NCBI RefSeq assembly: GCF_002776575.1
Contig: NZ_CP022548.1
Coordinates: 3,053,001-3,117,000 of the forward strand
Origin: Sphingorhabdus sp. YGSMI21
GTDB taxonomy: Bacteria; Pseudomonadota; Alphaproteobacteria; Sphingomonadales; Sphingomonadaceae
DNA: 64,000 nucleotides
Direction of reading: 5' to 3'
The position numbers were made by a program, and so were the translations under genes. Of this stretch, positions 24,912 to 34,724 are shown piece by piece. The notes below the pieces were generated by a model. The model was not told where the DNA came from, made no database searches, and was given only the letters and a program-made list of their open reading frames with translations. Each line of letters opens with the position of its first letter. Position 1 is the first letter of the stretch.

Positions 24912-27107
24912 TCAGACCAGATCGAAGCGCCCGGCGTCCATGACCTTTGCCCAGGCCGCAACGAAATCTTCGACAAATTTCCGTTCATGGCCGTCTTCGG
25001 CGTAGACTTCGGCGACCGACCGCAGTTGCGAATTCGATCCAAACACCAGATCGGTCCGCGTCGCGCGCCACTTCTCTTCGCCCTTCAGACGGCATTTGCC
25101 GATGAAAAGTTCGTCAGCGGACTCGTCGACAACTTCCCACACCGTGCCCATCTCCAGCAGATTGACGAAAAAGTCGTTGGTCAGCTGCCCGGGACGGTCG
25201 GTGAACACGCCTTCGGTCGGCGCGCTCGAATGGTTGGCGCCTAAGACACGCAGGCCTCCGACCAAGACCGTCATCTCGGGGATCGAGAGATCGAGCAGGT
25301 TCGCGCGGTCGACCAATATGTCCTCGGTCTTCACGCTCGCCTTGGTCTTCAGATAGTTGCGGAAACCGTCGGCAAAGGGCTCGAGCGGTTCGAAGCTTTC
25401 GGCATCGGTCTGCTCTTCCGTCGCGTCACCGCGACCCGTCGTGACCGGAACGCTGACGTCGAAACCGGCATCTTGTGCCGCTTTCTCGACCGCCGCGCTG
25501 CCGGCAATGACGATGGCGTCGGCCATCGACAGCGAACCGCGCAACGCGTCGAGCTTGGCCAGCACTTTTGCTAGCTCTTCCGGATCATTGGCTTCCCAGT
25601 CCTTTTGCGGAGCAAGCCGAACGCGCGCGCCATTGGCACCGCCGCGATGGTCGCTCTTGCGATAGGTGGACGCCGAAGCCCAGGCTGCCTTGACCAGCTC
25701 GGAGACCGACAGACCGCTGTCGAGGGCCTTCGCCTTGAAGTCCGCAACCGCGCTGGCGGAAGCCGGCGTTCCCGCGGGGACAGGATCCTGCCAGATCATA
25801 TCCTCTTCCGGAACTTCGGGGCCAAGATAGCGGACCTTGGGTCCCATGTCGCGATGGGTCAGTTTGAACCATGCGCGGGCAAAGGCATCGTCCAGCGCTG
25901 CCTGATCGTCACGGAAACGTTCGGAAATCTTGCGATAGTCCGGATCGCGCTTCAGCGCCATGTCGGCGGTGGTCATCATCGTCGGGACCTTCTTGGACGG
26001 ATCACGCGCGTCGGGCGCCATATCCTCGGGGTCCGGATTGACCGGTTGCCATTGTTTGGCACCGGCCGGACTTTCGACCAGTTCATAGTCATATTTGAAC
26101 AGCAGCCGGAAATAGTCGCCGCCCCATTGGGTCGGGTTCGGCGTCCAGGCGCCTTCGAGACCGGACGTCGTAATATGGCCTTCACCTATCTGCTCGGGGT
26201 CGGTTGCCCAGCCGAATCCCATCAGGTGCAAATCGCCCGATTCCGGATCACCGCTGAGCTGGTCCGGCGGAACTGCCCCATGGCATTTACCAAAGGCGTG
26301 GCCACCTGCGGTCAGCGCGACGGTTTCCTCGTCGTTCATTGCCATGCGGGCAAAGGTTTCCTTCATGTCGCGTGCCATGCCCTCGGCATCGTGCGGATTG
26401 CCGCCAGGCCCTTCCGGGTTGACGTAGATCAGGCCCATCTGGATCGCCGCCAGCGGGTTTTCCATCGCTTTGCCTTCGTCGGGGTTTATCCGCGTCGGGA
26501 CGCCTTCGTTGACCCATTGTTCTTCCGACCCCCAATAGACGTCTTTCTCGGGCTCATAGACATCCTTGCGACCGCCACCGAAGCCGAAGACCGGACCGCC
26601 CATGGATTCGATCGCGACATTGCCGGTCAGGACGAACAGGTCGGCCCAGCTGATATGCTCGCCATATTTCTTCTTGATCGGCCAGAGCAGACGCCGCGCC
26701 TTGTCGAGATTGCCGTTGTCGGGCCAGCTGTTGAGAGGAGCAAAACGCTGCTGCCCGCTCGATGCACCGCCGCGCCCGTCGCCGGTGCGATAAGTGCCGG
26801 CTGCGTGCCAGGCCATGCGGATGAAGAATGGGCCGTAATGGCCATAATCCGCCGGCCACCAGGGCTGACTGTCGGTCATCAGGGCTTTCAGATCGTCTTT
26901 CAGCGCCTGATAGTCCAGCGCGTTGAACGCTTCGGCATAATCGAACTCGGGACCCATGGGGTCAGGCGAAGTACCGCCCTGGGTCAGAATTTCCAGCTGC
27001 AGGGAATCGGGCCACCAGTCACGGTTGGTTCGCCCGAGGAGGCTGCGCACTCCGCCTTCAAAGCCCATCGGGCAACCTTCAGGGGAACCGGTTGTTTTCA
27101 TATCCAT
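24912..27107 (-). CDS. katG: Catalase-peroxidase KatG
   Basis: This is a bifunctional heme catalase and peroxidase, 731 residues. The distal site is complete (R97, W100 and H101 in [20 protein letters not shown]), and [12 protein letters not shown] carries the Tyr of the Met-Tyr-Trp crosslink. The second, degenerate peroxidase domain is present (about 430-731). ATG 27107 follows an AGGAG site eight bases upstream. The nearby OxyR (5476-6399) is a likely activator. An inverted repeat lies 50-73 bp upstream of the start. Confidence 0.97.
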   Translation of the reverse strand: MDMKTTGSPEGCPMGFEGGVRSLLGRTNRDWWPDSLQLEILTQGGTSPDPMGPEFDYAEAFNALDYQALKDDLKALMTDSQPWWPADYGHYGPFFIRMAWHAAGTYRTGDGRGGASSGQQRFAPLNSWPDNGNLDKARRLLWPIKKKYGEHISWADLFVLTGNVAIESMGGPVFGFGGGRKDVYEPEKDVYWGSEEQWVNEGVPTRINPDEGKAMENPLAAIQMGLIYVNPEGPGGNPHDAEGMARDMKETFARMAMNDEETVALTAGGHAFGKCHGAVPPDQLSGDPESGDLHLMGFGWATDPEQIGEGHITTSGLEGAWTPNPTQWGGDYFRLLFKYDYELVESPAGAKQWQPVNPDPEDMAPDARDPSKKVPTMMTTADMALKRDPDYRKISERFRDDQAALDDAFARAWFKLTHRDMGPKVRYLGPEVPEEDMIWQDPVPAGTPASASAVADFKAKALDSGLSVSELVKAAWASASTYRKSDHRGGANGARVRLAPQKDWEANDPEELAKVLAKLDALRGSLSMADAIVIAGSAAVEKAAQDAGFDVSVPVTTGRGDATEEQTDAESFEPLEPFADGFRNYLKTKASVKTEDILVDRANLLDLSIPEMTVLVGGLRVLGANHSSAPTEGVFTDRPGQLTNDFFVNLLEMGTVWEVVDESADELFIGKCRLKGEEKWRATRTDLVFGSNSQLRSVAEVYAEDGHERKFVEDFVAAWAKVMDAGRFDLV

Positions 27108-27156
27108 TTGAACATCTCCTTTTCTGGTGCTGCTTCTGCGTCGCCAGTCACCGATG

Positions 27157-27180
27157 CCATTGCTTACTATAGGGCAATGG
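27157..27180. promoter_or_regulatory. Inverted repeat upstream of katG
   Basis: A perfect 7-bp inverted repeat, CCATTGC with GCAATGG (27157-27163 and 27174-27180), has a 10-bp spacer containing CTATAG. It sits 50-73 bp before the katG start, in the promoter or 5' leader. It could be an operator or leader hairpin. The bound factor is not known. Confidence 0.45.
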
Positions 27181-27271
27181 TCCCGCTAAATGAATTATCC
27201 CTGTCTCTGTGATCAGAATAGTCACTCAGGTTGATCGGTCATGACATAGCGGTCGCTCTATTGTACCACGA

Positions 27272-27300
27272 TTGACCGGCTTCATGAAGCGGCATATAAG
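27272..27300 (+). promoter_or_regulatory. Candidate sigma-70 promoter for argD
   Basis: TTGACC (27272-27277) is followed after exactly 17 bp by TATAAG (27295-27300), a good housekeeping promoter match pointing toward argD. Transcription would begin near 27307, about 70 bp before the argD ATG and just upstream of a terminator-like hairpin. Confidence 0.55.
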
Positions 27301-27315
27301 GGTGACCTGTTTCAG

Positions 27316-27350
27316 AAGGCGGCCAGTCGGGTCGCCTTTTCTATTTTGTT
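27316..27350 (+). terminator. Terminator-like hairpin in the argD leader
   Basis: AAGGCGGC (27316-27323) can pair with GTCGCCTT (27331-27338), with one G-U pair and a seven-base loop, followed by the U-rich TTCTATTTTGTT. It lies between a good promoter and argD, so it may be an attenuator. The segment GGTGACC (27301-27307) could pair with GGTCGCC (27330-27336) as an alternative fold if the transcript starts upstream. Confidence 0.4.
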
Positions 27351-27378
27351 CAAGTCCCGTTTTCGGAAGGAAGATAAG

Positions 27379-28563
27379 ATGACGATTACTCCGCTCATGC
27401 CCGTATATCCCCGGTGCGGTTTTCGTCCTGTGCGAGGCGAGGGTGCCTGGCTGATTTCCGAGGACGGTTCGCGGGCGCTGGACTTTGCCAGCGGCATCGC
27501 GGTCAACCTGCTTGGCCATGGTCATCCGCATCTGACCAAGGCAATCCAGGATCAGGCGGCAACGCTGATGCATGTCTCCAATCTCTATGGCAGCCCGCAA
27601 GGCGAAAAATTCGCCCAGCGGCTGGTCGACACAACGTTTGCCGATACGGTGTTTTTCACCAATAGCGGCGCGGAAGCGGTGGAATGCGCGATCAAGACCG
27701 CGCGCGCCTATCATCAGTCGGCGGGCAGCGACCGGTTCGAGATCATCACGTTCAAAAACGCCTTCCATGGCCGGACGATGGCGACCATCTCGGCCTCCAA
27801 CCAGGAAAAGATGCACCACGGCTTTTCGCCGCTGCTGGCGGGTTTCAAATATGTCGATTTTGATGATCTGGCGGGCGCTGAAGCGGCAATCACGGACAAG
27901 ACCGCTGCCTTTCTGGTCGAGCCGATCCAGGGTGAGGGCGGTGTACGGCCAGCGTCGGACGAATTCATGAAAGGCTTGCGCGCCCTTGCCGACAAGCACG
28001 GTGTCTTGCTGGCGCTCGACGAGGTGCAATGCGGCGTGGCCCGGACCGGCGCGCTTTACGCTTACGAGCTTTACGGCATCAAGCCGGATATCGTCGCGAC
28101 GGCCAAGGGCATCGGTGGCGGCTTTCCGCTCGGCGCATGCATGGCAACCGAAGAAGCCGCACGCGGAATGGTACCGGGAACCCACGGTTCGACCTATGGC
28201 GGCAATCCGCTGGCGATGGCGGCCGGTAATGCCGTCTGGGACATTGTGGCCAATGAGGAATTTCTTGGAAATGTCCGGGCCACCGGCGACAAGCTGCGTG
28301 CAGCGATCGAGCAGTTTATCGGCAATTATCCCGAGCTGTTCCTGGGCGTTCGGGGCAAAGGCCTGATGCTCGGGATCATGATGACGCAGGAGGCGCGCAG
28401 CTTTGTGGCCCATCTGCGGGACAATCACGGCCTTCTGACCGTGGCTGCAGGGGACAATACACTACGGATATTGCCGCCGCTCAATATCGATGACAGTCAT
28501 ATCGCGACCTTCATCGAGAAACTGTCCGCTGGCGCGGCCGATTACGAGGCACCTGAATCATGA
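27379..28563 (+). CDS. argD: Acetylornithine aminotransferase
   Basis: This class III PLP aminotransferase of arginine synthesis converts N-acetylglutamate 5-semialdehyde to N-acetylornithine. The 394-residue product contains [58 protein letters not shown] and the PLP-lysine motif [17 protein letters not shown] 27379 follows GGAAGG, and the upstream extension to 27346 is not conserved in character. It overlaps argF by four bases. Confidence 0.95.
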   Translation: MTITPLMPVYPRCGFRPVRGEGAWLISEDGSRALDFASGIAVNLLGHGHPHLTKAIQDQAATLMHVSNLYGSPQGEKFAQRLVDTTFADTVFFTNSGAEAVECAIKTARAYHQSAGSDRFEIITFKNAFHGRTMATISASNQEKMHHGFSPLLAGFKYVDFDDLAGAEAAITDKTAAFLVEPIQGEGGVRPASDEFMKGLRALADKHGVLLALDEVQCGVARTGALYAYELYGIKPDIVATAKGIGGGFPLGACMATEEAARGMVPGTHGSTYGGNPLAMAAGNAVWDIVANEEFLGNVRATGDKLRAAIEQFIGNYPELFLGVRGKGLMLGIMMTQEARSFVAHLRDNHGLLTVAAGDNTLRILPPLNIDDSHIATFIEKLSAGAADYEAPES

Positions 28564-29486
28564 CCCGGCATTTTCTCAATCTTTCGGACGCGGGCGGGGA
28601 CGCCATTGCAGCGATGATCAATGACGCAATCGACCGCAAGGCAGCGCGCGCTGGTTTCCCCAAGGGCAAGCCGGATGCAGACCGGCCGCTGGCCGACCAT
28701 GTGCTGGCGATGATCTTTGAAAAGAGCAGCACGCGAACCCGCGTGTCCTTCGATATCGCTATCCGCCAACTCGGCGGTTCGAGCATTGTCATGGACAGCG
28801 GCTCGATGCAGCTCGGGCGCGGCGAAACCGTGGATGATACGGCCAAGGTGCTGTCCCGCATGTGCGACGCGATCATGATCCGCACCGACGATCATGCGAA
28901 AATCGAGGAAATGGCAGCCAATGCCAGCGTGCCGGTGATCAACGGCTTGACCGATCTTTCACATCCCTGCCAGATCGTTGCCGACCTGTTGACGCTGGTC
29001 GAGCATGGAAAATCGCTGCCGGGTCTGGAAATTGCCTGGCTGGGCGATGGCAATAATGTGCTGAACAGCATCGTCGAAGGTGCGGGACTGATGAAATATA
29101 ATGTCCGGATCGGCTGTCCCGAGGGCTATGATTCCGATCCCGAATTCATAAAGAAGGCACGCGACGCCGGCGCGAACATCACGATCTACCGCGACGAGAA
29201 TGAAGCCGTTTCCGGGGCGGATGTTGTCGTGGCCGACACATGGGTATCGATGGGCCAGGAACATGCGGAAGCCAAGCTTGAAGCGATGATGCCCTATCAG
29301 GTCAATGACATGATCATGGAGCAGGCGAAAGCGGATGCCCTGTTCCTGCACTGTCTGCCTGCCCATCGCGGCGAGGAAGTGATGCCATCGGTTATCGACG
29401 GTCCGCAATCGGTGGTATGGGACGAGGCGGAAAACCGGATTCATGCGCAGAAGTCGGTTCTTCGCTGGTGTTTCGGCCAGATTTGA
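28560..29486 (+). CDS. argF: Ornithine carbamoyltransferase
   Basis: It forms citrulline from ornithine and carbamoyl phosphate. The 308-residue product has the carbamoyl-phosphate motif [10 protein letters not shown], then [11 protein letters not shown], and the ornithine-binding loop [12 protein letters not shown]. It starts inside the last codons of argD (ATGA) and its stop overlaps hslO by one base, so argD-argF-hslO is an operon. Confidence 0.96.
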   Translation: MTRHFLNLSDAGGDAIAAMINDAIDRKAARAGFPKGKPDADRPLADHVLAMIFEKSSTRTRVSFDIAIRQLGGSSIVMDSGSMQLGRGETVDDTAKVLSRMCDAIMIRTDDHAKIEEMAANASVPVINGLTDLSHPCQIVADLLTLVEHGKSLPGLEIAWLGDGNNVLNSIVEGAGLMKYNVRIGCPEGYDSDPEFIKKARDAGANITIYRDENEAVSGADVVVADTWVSMGQEHAEAKLEAMMPYQVNDMIMEQAKADALFLHCLPAHRGEEVMPSVIDGPQSVVWDEAENRIHAQKSVLRWCFGQI

Positions 29487-30388
29487 TGGTGGAAGTAGCG
29501 CTCACCGACAGCATCCTGTCCTTCGCGATTCCGGGGAAAAACTGTCGTGGTCGCGTGGTTCGTCTGGGCCCCGCTCTCGACGATATTCTGGCAGCGCACA
29601 ACTATCCGCCCCTGATCCGCGACATATTGGCGGAAGCCGTCTGCCTGACCGCGATGCTCGGCGCGCTGATGAAGGAAGACGGGTCGCAACTGACCTTGCA
29701 GGCCCAGACCGAGGCGGGCGTGATCAGCCTGCTCGCATGTGATTATAAGGACGGTGCCTTGCGCGGCTATGTCCAGTTTGACCGCGAGCGGCTCGCCGCC
29801 CAGCCCGTCGAGCCCAGCCTGATGGCCCTGTTCGGCAAGGGCTATCTCGCGATCACCTTTGACCTGCCCGAACCACGGGGCCGCAACCAGGGCATCGTGC
29901 CCCTGGAAGGGTCCAGCCTGTCGGAGGCCGTGCAGAATTATTTCTTCCAGTCCGAGCAGATCCCGACTCTGATCCGCGTTGCCGTCGAAGAGATACAGGG
30001 CAATATCTCGGCCGGCGGCCTGCTGGTACAGCATCTTCCCGAAGGAGAGGAAGGCCGCGAACGGCTGCACGCCAAGCTGGATCATCCGGAATGGGAGCAT
30101 GTCGCGATCATGGGTGGCAGCATCCAGCCGGCGGAACTGACCGACAGGATGCTTCCACTCGAGGACATTCTCTGGCGATTGTTCAGCGAGAGCGACGAAG
30201 TGAGAGTTTTGAGCGGTAAAGCGTGCGTTAAGGGATGCCGCTGTAATGAGGACCATATCCGGGACGTGATCGCACGTTTCCCGAAAGAAGATAAGGAAGA
30301 TATGGTCGACGATCTGGGTAATATCGCGATAGACTGCGCATTTTGCAGCAGGACGTTCACGATCACGGGAACCAGTCTGAACAACTGA
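29486..30388 (+). CDS. hslO: Redox-regulated chaperone Hsp33
   Basis: This 300-residue holdase is activated by oxidation. Its C-terminal zinc switch is present as C-x-C (KGCRCNEDHI) and C-x-x-C (DCAFCSRTF). ATG 29486 ([11 protein letters not shown]) shares its A with the argF stop. The frame stays open to 29417, but those residues come from argF in another frame. An argF-hslO junction is common in the Sphingomonadales, and joint expression is inferred from the overlap. Confidence 0.94.
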   Translation: MVEVALTDSILSFAIPGKNCRGRVVRLGPALDDILAAHNYPPLIRDILAEAVCLTAMLGALMKEDGSQLTLQAQTEAGVISLLACDYKDGALRGYVQFDRERLAAQPVEPSLMALFGKGYLAITFDLPEPRGRNQGIVPLEGSSLSEAVQNYFFQSEQIPTLIRVAVEEIQGNISAGGLLVQHLPEGEEGRERLHAKLDHPEWEHVAIMGGSIQPAELTDRMLPLEDILWRLFSESDEVRVLSGKACVKGCRCNEDHIRDVIARFPKEDKEDMVDDLGNIAIDCAFCSRTFTITGTSLNN

Positions 30389-30534
30389 ATGCCGTCGAAA
30401 ATAAGGCAATCACGCCCGATTGTCGGAAAAATCCTATCGATGGACATAATTAGCGACAATATTGGCCGTAATTCGGGATTATCACCAGATTCACCATGAG
30501 CAATCACGCAAACCAACATGACGGGAAGATTTCA

Positions 30535-30942
30535 ATGAAAGGCATGAAACTGATCAAATCCATCAGCGCAGTTGCCGCCGTCCTGTCGGGCTTTGCGATA
30601 GCGGCGCCCGCACAGGCGCCTAAGATGCTCCTGCTCGACGGGCTGACGGCGGGCGAATGGACGCTCAAGGAACGTGGTTCCCGGGGGCCGGGCAAGAAGG
30701 TCTGTCTCGGCAACCCAGAATTGCTGCTGCAAATCCAGCATGGCAACGCCAATTGCACCCGCTATGTGATCGAAAATGACCCGAAGAAGCTTCGCGTGAG
30801 CTACAAATGCGGTCCCGCCGGCCATGGCGTTACCGAAATCAAGAAGGAATCCAGCACTTTGGTGCAGATATCATCCCAGGGCTTTCGCAATAGCGATCCC
30901 TTTTCCGTCGACTTGGAGGGCCGCCGCACAGGCAGCTGCTAG
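30535..30942 (+). CDS. Secreted DUF3617-like protein
   Basis: The 135-residue product has a signal peptide (MKGMKLIKSISAVAAVLSGF to AAPAQA). Its mature part resembles DUF3617: LTAGEWTLKERG, KVCLGN, NCTRYVI, YKCGPAGHGVTEI. Four cysteines in the mature part could form two disulfides in the periplasm. ATG 30535 is chosen at the signal peptide; upstream in-frame residues (MSNHANQHDGKIS) are polar and unlike a signal. It is monocistronic. The function is not known. Confidence 0.75.
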   Translation: MKGMKLIKSISAVAAVLSGFAIAAPAQAPKMLLLDGLTAGEWTLKERGSRGPGKKVCLGNPELLLQIQHGNANCTRYVIENDPKKLRVSYKCGPAGHGVTEIKKESSTLVQISSQGFRNSDPFSVDLEGRRTGSC

Positions 30943-31012
30943 GTCCTGAACCTGGGCCCGACAAGCGCGCAATACTTGCGCCGCGCGGGCAAGGTCATTA
31001 GCGGGGCGCATC

Positions 31013-31699
31013 ATGACTTCCGAATCGAAAACAGCGATCATATTATTGTCCGGCGGACTGGACTCGATGGTATCCGCGGCGATCGCCGCCGAGCAGGGCT
31101 ATCGGCTCATTGCGCTTACCGTCGACTATAACCAGCGGCACAAGGTCGAACTGCAATCGGCCCGGACAATTGCATCGAAACTCGGCGTATCGGAGCATAT
31201 CGTGCTTCCGCTTGACCTGAGCCGCTTTGGTGGCTCGGCGCTGACGGCGGATATCGACGTGCCGAAAACCGGTGTGACCGACGATATTCCGGTAACCTAT
31301 GTTCCCGCTCGCAATCTGATTTTTCTCTCGCTGACCCTCGGCCTGGCCGAAGCCCGCAATGCCCGCGATATTTTCATCGGGGTCAATGCCCTGGACTATT
31401 CCGGCTATCCGGACTGCCGGCCCGAATTTATCGAGGGGTTCGAACGGCTCGCGGATCTTGCGACCAAGGCGGGTGACCAGGGCAGCGGCTTCCACATCCG
31501 GACCCCGTTGCAGCATATGACCAAGGCCGATATCGCGAGCGAGGCCATCCGGCTCGGGCTCGACCCGGCCTGGAGCTGGTCCTGCTACGACCCGACCGAA
31601 GACAATCTGCCCTGCGGACTGTGCGACAGCTGCCGCTTGCGGCAAAAGGGTTTTGAAGAAGCCGGCATCGTCGACCCGACCCGATACGCAATATCATGA
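31013..31699 (+). CDS. queC: 7-cyano-7-deazaguanine synthase
   Basis: It makes preQ0 from 7-carboxy-7-deazaguanine in the queuosine pathway. The 228-residue product has the PP-loop SGGLDS (13-18) and a C-terminal zinc site (CYDPTEDNLPCGLCDSC). The upstream region shows no convincing preQ1 riboswitch. It overlaps queE by four bases. queD and queF are not in the window. Confidence 0.96.
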   Translation: MTSESKTAIILLSGGLDSMVSAAIAAEQGYRLIALTVDYNQRHKVELQSARTIASKLGVSEHIVLPLDLSRFGGSALTADIDVPKTGVTDDIPVTYVPARNLIFLSLTLGLAEARNARDIFIGVNALDYSGYPDCRPEFIEGFERLADLATKAGDQGSGFHIRTPLQHMTKADIASEAIRLGLDPAWSWSCYDPTEDNLPCGLCDSCRLRQKGFEEAGIVDPTRYAIS

Positions 31700-32340
31700 G
31701 CTATGCGGTCAAGGAACGATTCCTGACGCTGCAGGGCGAGGGCGTCCACGCGGGTCGCCGGGCAGTGTTCGTCCGCTTTGCCGGCTGTAACCTCTGGTCT
31801 GGGCTGGAACGGGATCGCGCCACGGCAATCTGCCAGTTTTGCGACACGGACTTTGTCGGGATGGACGGCGAAGGCGGTGGACGTTTTCACTCTGCCGATG
31901 ATCTGGCAGCAGCCGTGGCCGAAACATGGGGTGAGGCGCGCGATTCGCGGTTCGTGGTGCTGACCGGCGGCGAACCGATGCTGCAGGTCGACGATGCCCT
32001 GATCGACGCGCTGCACGCCGAGGGCTTTTTCATCGCCATCGAGTCGAATGGCACGCTGCCGGTGCCGCGCACGATCGACTGGATCTGCATCAGCCCGAAG
32101 GCGCAGAGCGAAACGGTCCAGCGGTCCGGTGACGAACTGAAGCTGGTCTGGCCGCAGGACGGCAGCGACTGGCAGGAGATGCAGGACTGGGACTTTGCCA
32201 ATCTGCTGCTGCAGCCGAAAGACGCTATTGCCGACCCGTCAGCCAGCCAGGCCCATCTCGAACAGGCAATTGCCTTCGTGCAAGCCCATCCGAAATGGCG
32301 GCTGTCGCTACAGACTCACAAGATTCTCGGGCTGGCCTGA
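31696..32340 (+). CDS. queE: 7-carboxy-7-deazaguanine synthase (radical SAM)
   Basis: It converts 6-carboxytetrahydropterin to 7-carboxy-7-deazaguanine. The 214-residue product has the expanded iron-sulfur motif C-x14-C-x2-C (CNLWSGLERD...ICQFC) instead of the usual C-x3-C-x2-C; this form is known from some QueE proteins. GGEPMLQVD and ESNGTLPVP follow. It overlaps queC. Its stop is four bases from the end of a convergent lipoprotein gene. Confidence 0.95.
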   Translation: MSYAVKERFLTLQGEGVHAGRRAVFVRFAGCNLWSGLERDRATAICQFCDTDFVGMDGEGGGRFHSADDLAAAVAETWGEARDSRFVVLTGGEPMLQVDDALIDALHAEGFFIAIESNGTLPVPRTIDWICISPKAQSETVQRSGDELKLVWPQDGSDWQEMQDWDFANLLLQPKDAIADPSASQAHLEQAIAFVQAHPKWRLSLQTHKILGLA

Positions 32341-32344
32341 CGGC

Positions 32345-32617
32345 CTATTCCGCAGCTTCTGCTTCCGAATCTCCGGTGGCGGTCGATGCAGTATCCTCTT
32401 TCTTGGCAGACGAATCGCCTGTTTCCTCGCCGGTCGCGTCGACTTCCGTGATCGTGTCGACATCGACCATATCATCGCTGATCGTTCCATCGATAACATC
32501 GACATCGTCCATCCGGGTTTCCGTGACCTCGCCGGAATCGGGCGCGTCATTGCCCGAACAGGCCGAAACGGCCAGTGCGGCCACTGCGACTGCTGCAATT
32601 CTCGTGAATGTGATCAT
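32345..32617 (-). CDS. Small acidic lipoprotein
   Basis: The 90-residue product has a lipoprotein signal (MITFTRIAAVAVAALAVSAC), with Cys20 as the lipidation site. An acidic mature part rich in Asp, Glu, Ser and Thr (DDVDVIDGTISDDMVDVD) follows, with no predicted fold. It converges with queE at a distance of four bases. Proteins with this layout recur in the order, and a second is at 49736-49984. The function is unknown. Confidence 0.75.
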   Translation of the reverse strand: MITFTRIAAVAVAALAVSACSGNDAPDSGEVTETRMDDVDVIDGTISDDMVDVDTITEVDATGEETGDSSAKKEDTASTATGDSEAEAAE

Positions 32618-32667
32618 GATCTCGTCCTCTTCTCGTCATGGGGTAACCGCATTGTCATAGCCCGCAA

Positions 32668-33318
32668 TCAGTCCCGATCAATCGCCTTGAGAAAGGCGCC
32701 AACGGTTTTCTGCAACGCTTCATCAAATTCCTGAAGCTTTATCGCGATGCCCAGTTGGGCAAGGCTGGTCACCGGATATTCGCTGATACCGCAGGGAACG
32801 ATTCCGCTGAAATGGCTGAGATCCGGATCGATATTGACCGAGAAGCCGTGCATCGTCACCCATTTGCGGATCCGGATGCCGATCGCTCCGATCTTGGCCT
32901 CCTGTCCGTCGGGCGTATCGCACCAGATGCCGACACGGCCCTCCACAGCCCGCGCTGCAACGCCAAATTCTGCCAACGCAGCAATCACCCAGTCTTCCAG
33001 CGCGTGGACAAAAGCGCGCACATCGCCGTTGCGTCTCTTCAGGTCGAGAATCACATAGCCGACCCGCTGCCCCGGACCATGATAGGTATGCCGGCCGCCG
33101 CGCCCGGTGTCGTAAACGGGAAAGGCCTGGCTGAGCAGCTCCGCCGGGTCGGAACTGGTGCCGGCGGTATAAAGCGGCGGATGCTCCAGCAGCCAGATCA
33201 GTTCCTTGTCTTCTCCGGCCCGGACCGCCGCGTTGCGCCGTTCCATCTCGGCCAGCGCTTCGGGATATGCGATCTTTTCCGGCGCGACGCGCCATTCGAT
33301 GTCATTGGGATCAATCAT
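32668..33318 (-). CDS. lipB: Octanoyltransferase LipB
   Basis: LipB moves octanoyl from acyl carrier protein to lipoyl domains. The 216-residue product contains [28 protein letters not shown] with the active-site Lys, and [14 protein letters not shown] with the active-site Cys. ATG 33318 (MIDPNDIEW) is given; a GTG at 33333 adds five residues. It is divergent from the following membrane-protein gene. lipA is 24 kb away. Confidence 0.95.
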   Translation of the reverse strand: MIDPNDIEWRVAPEKIAYPEALAEMERRNAAVRAGEDKELIWLLEHPPLYTAGTSSDPAELLSQAFPVYDTGRGGRHTYHGPGQRVGYVILDLKRRNGDVRAFVHALEDWVIAALAEFGVAARAVEGRVGIWCDTPDGQEAKIGAIGIRIRKWVTMHGFSVNIDPDLSHFSGIVPCGISEYPVTSLAQLGIAIKLQEFDEALQKTVGAFLKAIDRD

Positions 33319-33390
33319 AGAAATTTCGTGCACTTTTGCTGGTCAGGTGGCAAGAGCTTGCGATACGGAAATGAATTTGGGAACGGAAAA

Positions 33391-34131
33391 ATGAAGCTCG
33401 ACTATATGCAATGCTGGAATGGTGCGATGGCCCTGCTCGCGGCGCATAAAGAGGCCGTTATCGCGATCGCCGGGGTCTTTCTGTTTCTGCCAACCTTGTT
33501 GTTCGCCCAATATGTCACTCCGCCTATCTTGACCGGCGAAGAAGATTCCAATGCGCTGATTGCCATCTATATGGCCTATTTCAACGACAATGCGCTGGCG
33601 ATTCTGGCATCCAATCTCGTGATGAGCTTTGGCGCGCTGGCGATCTATTTTGCGCTTGTTCCGTCGCGCAGCCATACCGTAGCCGACAACCTGACCGCTG
33701 CGCTGAAATTCCTTCTGATATATCTGCTCGCCAATCTGCTTTCCGGACTGATCATCCTGCCCGGCCTGATGCTGTTCATCCTGCCCGGCCTCTATCTGGG
33801 CTGTCGCCTGGTGCTGATCCCGGTTATTCTTGCCGATCATCAGGAACGCAATCCCGTGGAACTGCTCAAGCAGAGCTGGTCGCTGACCCGGGACAATGGA
33901 TTTGCAATCCTGTTTTTCCTGCTGATCATCATGGTTGTGGGAGCAATTGTCATGAATGTCCTGGAGGCACTGACCGGCATTCTGGTCGGTCTGGCCACCG
34001 GGGGCGAGGGCTGGATGCTGATCGTGAACCTGGTTTCTGCGCTGGTCGGGACCATCTTCCAGCTGATTCTCTCGGCCGCGATTGCGTCCATCTATATCGA
34101 ACTGTCCGGCCGCCGGTCAGCTGCACTCTAG
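33391..34131 (+). CDS. Integral membrane protein, possible YciC/UPF0259-like
   Basis: The 246-residue product has about six hydrophobic segments and the phrase GLYLGCRLVLIPVILADH...NPVELLKQSWSLTRDN. This resembles the loop found in the YciC/glycerophosphoryl-diester-phosphodiesterase membrane-domain group (LxxSWxLTRG). ATG 33391 is preceded by GGAA. The frame extends upstream into the lipB region in antisense, which is not real. It ends four bases from the convergent GNAT gene. No specific substrate can be named. Confidence 0.6.
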   Translation: MKLDYMQCWNGAMALLAAHKEAVIAIAGVFLFLPTLLFAQYVTPPILTGEEDSNALIAIYMAYFNDNALAILASNLVMSFGALAIYFALVPSRSHTVADNLTAALKFLLIYLLANLLSGLIILPGLMLFILPGLYLGCRLVLIPVILADHQERNPVELLKQSWSLTRDNGFAILFFLLIIMVVGAIVMNVLEALTGILVGLATGGEGWMLIVNLVSALVGTIFQLILSAAIASIYIELSGRRSAAL

Positions 34132-34135
34132 CAAG

Positions 34136-34714
34136 CTATTTCAATATCGGTACATGCGGCGCCGCGGATTCCGGCAAATGGCCGGTCAGCCGCGGATCTT
34201 CCATGATGTCGGTCTGCTGCCTGAAGATCCGGAAGCCGCATTGCCGGTAAAAGGGCAGGGCGCGCGGTGAATCCTGCGTGCAGCTATGCAGCCAGACCCG
34301 CTCGATCCCGTCTCGCCAAGCCATATTCAGCGCTTGGTTCATCATCCAGCGTCCGTGTCCCTTGCCGTTCATTTCCGGCACCAGTCCGAAAAAGGCGATC
34401 TCGCACTGTCCGGCCACACGAAAATCCAGTTCGATAAAGCCGACCGGCGCTTCGCTGTCGCGAATGATCGAGATTTCGACCGCCGGATCCTCGATAATGG
34501 CCTTCAATTCGCTCTCGTCCATCAATAGCCGCGATATCCACATCCACGGCTCCCCGACCTTGCGGAACAGTGCGCGATAGTCCTCGACCGCCGGATCGGG
34601 CCAGCTTGTCAATTCGAGACCGGAGCCGGTCGCGGGCAGGACAGGCTTTTCCAGCATCTCCAGATGGGTTATGATGGTGGCGACATGGCCCGCCGGGACG
34701 TCCTGCAACGCCAT
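34136..34714 (-). CDS. GNAT family N-acetyltransferase
   Basis: The 192-residue product has the acetyl-CoA pyrophosphate loop NGKGHGRWMMNQAL, the strand/helix order VGFIELDF...EIAFFGLVPE and the C-terminal FYRQCGFRI motif. A roughly 40-residue N-terminal part precedes the fold. It lies 10 bp after hemF, in an operon trmL-hemF-GNAT. The acceptor is unknown. Confidence 0.86.
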   Translation of the reverse strand: MALQDVPAGHVATIITHLEMLEKPVLPATGSGLELTSWPDPAVEDYRALFRKVGEPWMWISRLLMDESELKAIIEDPAVEISIIRDSEAPVGFIELDFRVAGQCEIAFFGLVPEMNGKGHGRWMMNQALNMAWRDGIERVWLHSCTQDSPRALPFYRQCGFRIFRQQTDIMEDPRLTGHLPESAAPHVPILK

Positions 34715-34724
34715 GTTCAGCAGT

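Noticed and set aside
25605..27212. A 535-codon open frame on the + strand opposite katG
   Set aside because: The katG strand has all heme-site motifs; this is a long shadow frame from codon bias.
30943..31012. PreQ1 riboswitch before queC
   Set aside because: The 70-bp leader has a GC-rich possible stem but lacks the A-rich tail and pseudoknot pattern of preQ1 riboswitches.
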